Source: Candidatus Jettenia sp. AMX2
Lineage (GTDB): Bacteria; Planctomycetota; Brocadiia; Brocadiales; Brocadiaceae
Direction: 5' to 3'
Length of the DNA: 64,000 bases
Assembly (NCBI GenBank): GCA_030583665.1
Contig: CP129469.1
Coordinates: forward strand, 930,001-994,000
The position numbers were made by a program, and so were the translations under genes. Each line of letters starts with the position of its first letter. Within the stretch, counting starts at the first letter, position 1. The notes below the pieces were generated by a model. That model had not been told where the DNA came from. It made no database searches and was given only the letters and a program-made list of their open reading frames with translations. Below are positions 53,693 to 61,260 of this stretch, one piece after another.

Positions 53693-56092
53693 CTACAGTA
53701 AACCTCTTTCGAAATTTCCGGTTAATGAATTTTTTATCTTATGCCTATTCTGAATCCTTGAGAATATGTCTTGTATCATTTCGGGTGTATAATCCCTATA
53801 ACACAGGTCTATTCTGAAACTCACCTGTCCTGCCCCACAAAGTTCCGGAATATAATGGATAAGAGAAAATGGTTTCTCGTGCATTACAATTGTTTTGCAG
53901 TCATTGTTCACGACTGAGAACCTGTCTCCGTATTCATTCTCTAAAGATATTTGTTTGAAATCACACCGGTCTTTTCCCGGGCACATCCCTTCCATATTTG
54001 CCCACACGCAGGTTTCTGAATTGAAAAGCGGCGTATCCTGATATATTATCATATCTGCATCCGGAGAAAACAGATTTCGTAAATTATCTTTATCGTCTTC
54101 TGGGGACAAGGTATAACGGTGAAAACCTGATTTTTTCAGCTTTACTGCTGAAAGCGGATTGAGACAATAGAGAGGATAGTCAGCGTATAGTAACACGTCT
54201 TTCTCTCCTTCGAAAAGAGGTATAGCCCCGGGATTTGAAATTTGAAATTGCCTGAACCCTTGTGATATTAGTTCTTTTACAATTTTTTGGAAGTAGATAT
54301 AAGTTTCCGGCCCATCTCCATCATCCCTCATAATAGGGGGTAAAGAGAGAACGATTTTATCATCTTTTTCCATATTTTTAATGTTTTCAAATGTTTCTGA
54401 TGTTAATACCATATAGATTTTATAAATCTTTTCTAATGGAACATGACGTAAGTAACTGAATTTATCGGTTTTTAAAGATAATCTGATATTATTCAAACTG
54501 ACAAGACCGGGAACCTTATTCTGTGCAATTTTATTTTTTATCCACTGCGTCACGTTTTTATTCTTCTCTTCCCTGACTTTCATCCATACTCCGGATAGAT
54601 CTTTGAAATAGTCTTTTCTTATAGTATTTAATATACTCAGCGGGATAAACAAACCTTCAGAAAGAGTAGTACGTATATCAGATAAAACAAAAGGTGTTTC
54701 ACCCAAACGCGAGAAGCATCCTTTTATCTGTTCCTCCCGAAGTAACTGATGCATGCCTTTTTGGGGGATTATAGGATAGTCCTTACCATATGAAATATCC
54801 AGTGCAATTCCTTCTATACGGATACCATCGGGTCTTATCCTTACGTGAAGGTCTACTGGTATTTTTGAAGGAGCGAGCTTTTTTGGAATTTTTGTGGCAA
54901 ACATCTCCTGTGTTTTCCGGGAAAAAATAAGATACAACTGCGTTCCCTCCCTGTACTGCTGCTCAGAAGTTATTACAGCAACATCCCCTGCTTTTATACC
55001 AAATACACGTTTTCCTTTAACCATAATATTTTTGACAGGGAGCAGGGATGGTTTTGTGAAATTATCTTCAAAGATCTGTAATAAATCCCTTACCCCGATT
55101 TCCGTATAGGCTTTTACGGTAATACGTCCCTTCTCAGATTTCAGCACCTTACCGGCACAGGTTCCTGTGTTTGCCGGATACGATGGATTAATCATATCTG
55201 CTGCCTTTGTGAACCGGTTATGGCAAATATTTTTCCCTATCAAATATGAATGGGTTGTTTCCCGGCTGAAGACGGTTTTTAAACGGTGAATAACAGCATC
55301 GTAGTTTTGAAGTTTGCCATCAATTGCCTGCCGGTAAGCATTGGTTACAACAGCCACGTATTCCGGTGATTTCATACGTCCTTCGATCTTCAATGAATGA
55401 ACACCTGCGTTTTTTAAATCATTTATACAAGGAAGCGTCAGCAGGTCTTTCATGGAAAACATATATCCGGACCTGCCATCCGGAGACCTGTAATGCATCC
55501 TGCATGGTTGTGCGCAATGCCCCCGGTTCCCGCTGCGCCCGCCTATCATGCTGCTAAAAAGGCATAAACCTGAATAGGAGTAGCAGAGTGCCCCATGGAC
55601 AAATATTTCGATTTCAGCGGAAGTCTTGCTGGAAATATGCTTAATTTCTTCAATTGACAATTCTCTGGCCAGGACAATACGTTTAAAACCCATCTTTTCC
55701 AGTTGTTTCACTCCGGCGGCATTATGAATAGCCATTTGCGTGCTTGCATGAAGGTTGAAGCCCGGGAATTGAGATTGTATCAGGGAAAGCAACCCAAGGT
55801 CCTGAATAATCAGGGCATCGGGCTGCATTTCTTCCAATACAATGAAATAATCCGCTGCTTTTTCAAACTCACGGGCCTTGAGTAAGGTATTTAAGGCAAT
55901 ATAAACCTTGACAGAATGCCTGTGCGCATAAGCAATCGCCTTGCTGGCATCATCCAGACTAAAATTCTGCGCAGATGCACGCGCGCTGAAATTATGGAGA
56001 CCAAAGTAGACAGCATCTGCCCCATGCTCTACAGCAGCAAAAAAGCACTCCATATTACCGGCCGGTGACAACAACTCTGGGCGTGGTCGCAT
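53693..56092 (-). CDS. U32 peptidase-family protein (RlhA-like)
   Basis: The 799-residue protein starts PELLSPAGNMECFFAAVEHGADAVYFGL, the hallmark of the U32 family. The Cys-containing block EIFVHGALCYSYSGLCLFSSMIGGRSGNRGHCAQPCRMHY and SLKIEGRMKSPEYVA follow. These cysteines hold an iron-sulfur cluster in characterised relatives. Members of this long form (with a DUF3656-like middle) include RlhA, which hydroxylates C2501 of 23S rRNA; others act in ubiquinone or tRNA hydroxylation. True peptidase activity is doubtful. It is followed by recQ. Confidence 0.88.
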   Translation of the reverse strand: MRPRPELLSPAGNMECFFAAVEHGADAVYFGLHNFSARASAQNFSLDDASKAIAYAHRHSVKVYIALNTLLKAREFEKAADYFIVLEEMQPDALIIQDLGLLSLIQSQFPGFNLHASTQMAIHNAAGVKQLEKMGFKRIVLARELSIEEIKHISSKTSAEIEIFVHGALCYSYSGLCLFSSMIGGRSGNRGHCAQPCRMHYRSPDGRSGYMFSMKDLLTLPCINDLKNAGVHSLKIEGRMKSPEYVAVVTNAYRQAIDGKLQNYDAVIHRLKTVFSRETTHSYLIGKNICHNRFTKAADMINPSYPANTGTCAGKVLKSEKGRITVKAYTEIGVRDLLQIFEDNFTKPSLLPVKNIMVKGKRVFGIKAGDVAVITSEQQYREGTQLYLIFSRKTQEMFATKIPKKLAPSKIPVDLHVRIRPDGIRIEGIALDISYGKDYPIIPQKGMHQLLREEQIKGCFSRLGETPFVLSDIRTTLSEGLFIPLSILNTIRKDYFKDLSGVWMKVREEKNKNVTQWIKNKIAQNKVPGLVSLNNIRLSLKTDKFSYLRHVPLEKIYKIYMVLTSETFENIKNMEKDDKIVLSLPPIMRDDGDGPETYIYFQKIVKELISQGFRQFQISNPGAIPLFEGEKDVLLYADYPLYCLNPLSAVKLKKSGFHRYTLSPEDDKDNLRNLFSPDADMIIYQDTPLFNSETCVWANMEGMCPGKDRCDFKQISLENEYGDRFSVVNNDCKTIVMHEKPFSLIHYIPELCGAGQVSFRIDLCYRDYTPEMIQDIFSRIQNRHKIKNSLTGNFERGLL

Positions 56093-56216
56093 TTTGAATC
56101 GTATACTTAAAACGAAAACGAAAACTAAAATATTAGTATGTTATTTCTTATTCTAATAATTTTTCAATGCTCTTTCACTCTTAATCTGAAGTAGCAGTTT
56201 TATCCTTATTATAGTA

Positions 56217-56244
56217 TTGCATGCAATTGATAATATTGTATAAT
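56217..56244 (+). promoter_or_regulatory. Candidate promoter of the MBL-fold gene
   Basis: TTGCAT (56217-56222) and TATAAT (56239-56244) are 16 bp apart, about 85 bases before the start codon. Confidence 0.5.
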
Positions 56245-56330
56245 AAGCAAAAATTTCCCTGTTTCTCAGGCTACAAGCTAAAATCTGCTTTTTTTACTTT
56301 TGTGGGCCTTTTATTGAAAACATATTCACA

Positions 56331-57176
56331 ATGAAATTTGGTAAATTTGAGATATATCCTGTTACTGATGGTAACTTTTATCTTGACGGGGGAAGCATGT
56401 TTGGTATAGCACCCCGTGCTTTATGGCAGAAGCTTTGCCAGTCTGATGAGAGAAACAGGATACAACTATCTCTTCATTGTCCCCTGGTTGTAACAAAAAA
56501 GTATAACATCCTTATTGATACCGGGATTGGCACAAAACATAATGAAAAATTTTTTCAGATTTATGGTAATGATAAGAAACCAAACCTTCTGGAATCGTTG
56601 TACCGGTTCGGATATCAACCAAAAAACATTGATCTTGTTATTAACACGCATCTTCACTTTGACCATTGTGGAGGTAATACAATCTATAACGACAAGGGTG
56701 AAATTACACCCACCTTCCAGAAAGCAAAGTATATCATTCAAAAGGGTGAGCTGGAGGCTGCCCTTAATACGAATGAAAGGACACGGGCTAGCTACAGATC
56801 AGAAGATTTTCTTCCTATAGGTGATTCAAAATATCTTTCTTTAATAGATGATGAGACAGCAGAGATTGATAAAGGGGTTTCCATTGTAAGAACCGGAGGG
56901 CATACAAGGCATCATCAATGTGTAAGGATAGAATCTGAAGGACAGATTGCCTTCTTTCTTGCCGATCTGATTCCCACAGTCGCCCATCTTCATTATTCTT
57001 ACATTACGGCCTTCGATTTATTTCCTCTGGATACCCTTCAGTATAAGAAGACAATACTAAAACAGGCATACGAAGAGCATTGGCTCCTGATTTTTCAGCA
57101 TGACCCTAAGGTTCGAATGGGTTATCTTAAAAAAGTGGATGAACGATTCGGGATCGAAGAGGTGAAAATATATTAA
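56331..57176 (+). CDS. MBL-fold metallo-hydrolase
   Basis: The 281-residue protein has the metallo-beta-lactamase fold metal site: INTHLHFDHCGG (HxHxDH, near residue 105-115), GGHTRHHQCVRI, a later FFLADLIPT Asp and FQHDP. It resembles the cytoplasmic hydrolases of the lactonase/AHL-hydrolase-like branch, but substrate cannot be told. No signal peptide is present. It precedes an MgtC-like gene by 65 bases, with no obvious functional link. Confidence 0.88.
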   Translation: MKFGKFEIYPVTDGNFYLDGGSMFGIAPRALWQKLCQSDERNRIQLSLHCPLVVTKKYNILIDTGIGTKHNEKFFQIYGNDKKPNLLESLYRFGYQPKNIDLVINTHLHFDHCGGNTIYNDKGEITPTFQKAKYIIQKGELEAALNTNERTRASYRSEDFLPIGDSKYLSLIDDETAEIDKGVSIVRTGGHTRHHQCVRIESEGQIAFFLADLIPTVAHLHYSYITAFDLFPLDTLQYKKTILKQAYEEHWLLIFQHDPKVRMGYLKKVDERFGIEEVKIY

Positions 57177-57241
57177 TGCAACTTTCAGGAAAATATCTAT
57201 ACAAAAATGTTATTGTTCAGTGTATTTGATAAGGAGCAGAT

Positions 57242-57946
57242 ATGTTTTATCTTTTAAGTATTGTTACAACAATCCTTGATAGCCCTGTCGGGAAACTCCT
57301 GATGGCATTGCTTATGGGCGGTATACTGGGATGGGAAAGGGAGCAGCGGGGACGTCCTGCCGGATTGAGAACACATATACTTGTATGCGTTGGCGTGACA
57401 CTAATGATGATTGTTTCTGAAAATATTTTTGAGAAATATAAAATGTATACGGATGATTCTATTATTAGGGTTGATCCTGCCAGGATTGCCGCTCAGGTAG
57501 TAACGGGCATCGGTTTTCTTGGAGCGGGTACTATTATACGACATGGGATATCAGTAAGGGGCCTGACGACGGCTGCGTCTTTATGGATCGTTGCAGGCAT
57601 TGGTCTGGCAGTGGGAAGTGGATGCTATCTGCCTGCTGTAATAACAACATTGCTGGCGCTTTTTGCATTGATTTTTTTACCACGTTTTGAACTCAATATC
57701 AAACGTGATAAGTATAAAACACTCAGATTGTCAATTGCCAGTTCAGAACCGCTTTTAAGGTCTATTTTAGAAATACTAAGAAAGAACTCTCTGCAATTAC
57801 AAAATTATGGATATGAAAGTGATCATACAAAGAATGAGATTACCTATAATTTCAATGTGCGGTATAAAGACGAGTTATCAATTACGAACGCTTCCGATGA
57901 AATTTCAAGGACCGTCAGCGAGATAAAAAAACTTGGATGGCATTAA
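57242..57946 (+). CDS. MgtC/SapB-family membrane protein
   Basis: The 234-residue protein has four to five helices in its first 145 residues and the MgtC signature: GGILGWEREQRGRPAGLRTHILVCVGVTLMM, RIAAQVVTGIGFLGAGTIIRHG and VRGLTTAASLWIVAGIGLAVG. A cytoplasmic ACT-like C-terminal domain follows (LRLSIASSEPLLRSILEILRKNSL). MgtC proteins are linked to Mg2+ limitation and inhibition of ATP synthase in pathogens. The role in a free-living bacterium is unknown. GGAG lies close to the ATG. Confidence 0.9.
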   Translation: MFYLLSIVTTILDSPVGKLLMALLMGGILGWEREQRGRPAGLRTHILVCVGVTLMMIVSENIFEKYKMYTDDSIIRVDPARIAAQVVTGIGFLGAGTIIRHGISVRGLTTAASLWIVAGIGLAVGSGCYLPAVITTLLALFALIFLPRFELNIKRDKYKTLRLSIASSEPLLRSILEILRKNSLQLQNYGYESDHTKNEITYNFNVRYKDELSITNASDEISRTVSEIKKLGWH

Positions 57947-58087
57947 TTTTAACAATCTAAATATTTGCCAAATAAACATTTGACAAAATATAATCTATTT
58001 TGATATATTTCCCTTACATTAGGGTAAACAGCATAAAAAACAAAATGTTTTTTCTCTGAGTAACATAACTTTATAGGAGACTCTGTG

Positions 58088-59344
58088 ATGATAAAGAATC
58101 TAGTATCGCCATTCAGGATACCGTTGCTAATGGCAGTATTAGTTTCTGGCTTGATATACGGATGTTCCAGGATCGATATGCCAGATGAAGTTATTCTTGC
58201 GTATAAAAAAGCCATTCAGCTTAACCCGGGCCTGGCAGAGGCTCATTTTAATCTGGGCATTGCATACAGCAACCGGACTATGGCGGACGAAGCTATCGCA
58301 GAATTAAAGAAAACAGTGGAGATTGATCCTGGTTTTAAGGATGCCTTTCTTCAATTAGCTTTGCTTTATATTGAAAAGGGTTTATGGGACGAGGCGGTTT
58401 CAGCACTTCTGTCAGTAATACAACTGGATCCTGATAATGGGTTTGCTTACACCAAGCTTGCGGATATTTATAAGACAAAAAGGATGTTCAATGAGGCCAT
58501 ACAAGCATATAGCAAGACATTAGAGATTAATTCTGATGACGCCGTTGTTAACTATAATCTCGGATTAGCTTATACAGGGGCGGGTGAAAAAGAAGAAGCG
58601 GTGAGCGCATTTCTGAGGGCAATTGAGATAAATCCTAACTATGCAGATGCACACCTTAGTCTGGGTCTGGTCTATTTTGATTTGGAATTACTGGACGATG
58701 CATTATATGAATTTAAGAAGGTTACTGAGATTAACCCTCATAATGCCCTGGCGTATTATCATCTGGGTCTGGCCTATTATTCAAAAGGTGACGCAGTGAA
58801 TGCAATGAATGCTTATAAAAGGTCAATAGAAATTGATCCCGGGGATGCTAAGGTGCATTATCATTTAGGAATTGTCTATAGTGATGAGAGGTTATTTGAT
58901 GATGCCATTGGAGAATTCAGTGCCGTTGTGAAGCTTGACCGGAGTAATGCCGAGGCTCATTACAGGCTTGGTAAGGCTTATGCCGATAAGCGTATACTTC
59001 TTAAGGCAATATCTTCGGTTCAAAAGGCAGCGGCAGCACATTATAATATACAGAATCCGTACTCGGACAAGAGGATACTTGATGAGGCAATCATTGCCTT
59101 ACAGAAGTCCATTGAAGTAAATCCCTATAATCCATCAACGCACTTTGATCTTGGCAGTGCGTATTCACAAAGCAAGATTTTAGATGAAGCTGCAAAAGCA
59201 CTTGAAGAAACGGTCAGAATAGATCCCAATTTTGCAAAAGCGCATTACGGCCTGGGGGTAATCTACCAGCGGAAGGGCATGAAAGAAGAGGCAGAAAGGG
59301 AATTTTTAATCTATAAAAAACTTTCGGGAGATTGTTTGAAGTAA
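58088..59344 (+). CDS. TPR-repeat lipoprotein
   Basis: The protein has a signal peptide ending in a lipobox (SGLIYGC) and about eleven consecutive 34-residue tetratricopeptide repeats. Each fits the pattern A.AHF.LG.AY.....DEAI.E......IDP; one near residue 310-320 is degenerate. GGAG at 58076-58079 suits ATG 58088 better than the adjacent GTG 58085. It is probably a lipid-anchored periplasmic scaffold; the partner is unknown. A TTGACA at 57980-57985 with TATATT 18 bp on may be its promoter. Confidence 0.85.
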   Translation: MIKNLVSPFRIPLLMAVLVSGLIYGCSRIDMPDEVILAYKKAIQLNPGLAEAHFNLGIAYSNRTMADEAIAELKKTVEIDPGFKDAFLQLALLYIEKGLWDEAVSALLSVIQLDPDNGFAYTKLADIYKTKRMFNEAIQAYSKTLEINSDDAVVNYNLGLAYTGAGEKEEAVSAFLRAIEINPNYADAHLSLGLVYFDLELLDDALYEFKKVTEINPHNALAYYHLGLAYYSKGDAVNAMNAYKRSIEIDPGDAKVHYHLGIVYSDERLFDDAIGEFSAVVKLDRSNAEAHYRLGKAYADKRILLKAISSVQKAAAAHYNIQNPYSDKRILDEAIIALQKSIEVNPYNPSTHFDLGSAYSQSKILDEAAKALEETVRIDPNFAKAHYGLGVIYQRKGMKEEAEREFLIYKKLSGDCLK

Positions 59345-59452
59345 AAGGTAATTATTTGAATAACGATCAAATATTCTGTAAGTTCATTTATTTCTGTATA
59401 TATTGTTGTATATGAAATGACGTAAATATACCTGTACTTCTCTGCCGTAACC

Positions 59453-60085
59453 ATGAGTATCGTAATAGAAATCGATTACCGTGAAAGGGAATCCGGGATT
59501 ATAGAGCTATTACAGGCCCAGGAGAATTTTTCTGTAGAAGTGAAAAGATTGCCGGCAGGCGATTATCTTGTTAATAACTATATCGCATTTGAACGAAAAA
59601 CAACAAAGGACTTTGTTCTATCCATCATTGATGGAAGGTTATTTTCTCAAGCTTCCCGGTTGAAGAGATATGCTGGGATGCATTGTATGATAATTGAGGG
59701 AACTGATTTATTTTATACCGGTTATAAGATCGATTCACAGGCGATTAAGGGAGCGCTTGTTTCGTTGTCAGTCTCATGGCAAATTCCTCTGATTTTCTCA
59801 AAATCTTCGTCCGGTACTGCAGAGATATTAATTATGGCAGGGGACCAGCATGCCAGGTATCATGATGAAATAATAAAACGAACAGGGAGAAGACCTAAAC
59901 GCATACAAACAAAGAGGCTGTATTTCCTGCAAGGGCTGCCTGGCATCGGGCCGGAAATGGCAAAAAGGATGCTGAATCATTTTGGGAGTATAGAACGGAT
60001 CATCAATGCTGATGTTCAGAAACTTACTTGCGTAGAAGGAATTGGTAAGAAAAAGGCATCCGTGATCCGTAAAATTATTGAGTGA
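59453..60085 (+). CDS. XPF/ERCC4-type nuclease with helix-hairpin-helix pair
   Basis: The 210-residue protein opens with an ERCC4 nuclease domain: IEIDYRERESG, AGDY at 35-38 and the catalytic FERKTTKDFVLSIIDGRLFSQ (ERK-x3-D at 47-53). After a linker comes a tandem HhH (LQGLPGIGPEMAKRMLNHFGSIERI...LTCVEGIGKKKASVIRKI). This nuclease plus (HhH)2 layout, with no helicase, is that of the short crenarchaeal XPF, a structure-specific flap/3'-overhang endonuclease used in repair. Such proteins are uncommon in bacteria. All key catalytic residues are present. It stands alone, with no clear ribosome-binding site. Confidence 0.9.
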   Translation: MSIVIEIDYRERESGIIELLQAQENFSVEVKRLPAGDYLVNNYIAFERKTTKDFVLSIIDGRLFSQASRLKRYAGMHCMIIEGTDLFYTGYKIDSQAIKGALVSLSVSWQIPLIFSKSSSGTAEILIMAGDQHARYHDEIIKRTGRRPKRIQTKRLYFLQGLPGIGPEMAKRMLNHFGSIERIINADVQKLTCVEGIGKKKASVIRKIIE

Positions 60086-60189
60086 AACAAGTAGGGAAAT
60101 AGTTTTCATTGTTATTTCATAATGTTTCGCCTTGTGAATGTTGATTTGTGCCGGATAATGCGGGAAAATGTTATACGTTACCTCTATAA

Positions 60190-61260
60190 TCAACTCCTTG
60201 CCTTCCCTTTTGTCTGGCGTCTTCTTGTGCTGATTCGCTGGAGCCATAACTTTTTAATGATTCCATCGTCATCTTCATCATAAATCTCCCCCACAACCTC
60301 TTCCAGGATATCTTCCAGTGTTATGATGCCTGTCGTTTTATCACCTTGACATACAATCCCCATGTGAATACGGTTTGCCTGAAGATCTTTAAGAATCTTT
60401 AATATAGATTCGTTGGCACTGATAAAATAAGGACTCCGAAGCAAACTGGTTAAAGAAAATTCTGTTTCAGTGTTCATCATGGCAATAAATTCTTTTGTAT
60501 GAAGAATACCGATGACCTGTGATTCCGGTTCATCGGATATGACCGGCAGTCTTGTATGCCCATAAATAATAATAGTTTTTAAAATTTCTTCCTTGCTCAT
60601 AGAACTGCGAACCGTAACTACCTTGGAAAAGGGAATCATAACGTCTGATGCCTTCTTAAATCGGAGTGCAAATAAATTCAGGAGATATTCCCGGTGAAAC
60701 GGGTGGAGTGATTTTAATGAAAGCTCTGCTACCCCTTCATCCGGAGGGTGGAATGGGCCAATACCTATTAGTGAGAGGAGTTTAACCGTCGGTTTTTCAA
60801 GGATATGGACTACTGGTGAAGCAATCTTCGTCATAATAACCAAAAAACGGCTGGAAGCAAGAGATACCTCTTCCGGATAGCGAATTGCAATAGCCTTGGG
60901 GATGAGTTCGCCGATAATAACAGAAAAGAAGGTAAACGGAATAACAAAGAGTGCAATTCCAAATATTTCCGCCGTTTTTCCGGTAATTCCCAAAAAAACA
61001 TCCAAATGAGGAAGGATGTGTTTTGATACTGCACTCCCGCCAATTGCGGCAGAAGAGGCTCCAATCAGGGTTGTACCTATCTGGATAACAGCAAAGGTTC
61101 TTTCCGGGCGCGCCCTGAGGTTGAGAAATAAAATAGCTGCCTTATTCCCTTTTGATGCCATGTCCCGTAATAAAGGGACATTAGTGGAGGCAAATGCCAT
61201 TTCAATGCATGAGAATACACCGTTAAAAAGGAGCAGTATGATTACTAATATCCATTCCAT
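60190..61260 (-). CDS. CNNM/CBS-domain membrane protein (HlyC/CorC-like, without C-terminal CorC domain)
   Basis: From ATG 61260 the protein is 356 residues. The DUF21/CNNM membrane domain has about four helices (WILVIILLLFNGVFSCIEMAFASTN, IGTTLIGASSAAIGGSA, FFSVIIGELIPKAIAIRYPEEV). A CBS pair follows (RLPVISDEPESQVIGILHTKEF, IHMGIVCQGDKTTGIITLEDILEEVVGEI). Family members move Mg2+ or act in ion homeostasis. The usual C-terminal CorC/HlyC transporter-associated domain is missing: it ends in a basic tail soon after EEVVGEI. The start overlaps the cytochrome gene by 16 bases, so translation is probably coupled. Confidence 0.86.
   Translation of the reverse strand: MEWILVIILLLFNGVFSCIEMAFASTNVPLLRDMASKGNKAAILFLNLRARPERTFAVIQIGTTLIGASSAAIGGSAVSKHILPHLDVFLGITGKTAEIFGIALFVIPFTFFSVIIGELIPKAIAIRYPEEVSLASSRFLVIMTKIASPVVHILEKPTVKLLSLIGIGPFHPPDEGVAELSLKSLHPFHREYLLNLFALRFKKASDVMIPFSKVVTVRSSMSKEEILKTIIIYGHTRLPVISDEPESQVIGILHTKEFIAMMNTETEFSLTSLLRSPYFISANESILKILKDLQANRIHMGIVCQGDKTTGIITLEDILEEVVGEIYDEDDDGIIKKLWLQRISTRRRQTKGKARS

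Noticed and set aside
57949-58215. Minus-strand frame between the MgtC-like and TPR genes
   Set aside because: It overlaps the promoter region and signal peptide of the TPR lipoprotein, and has no domain.
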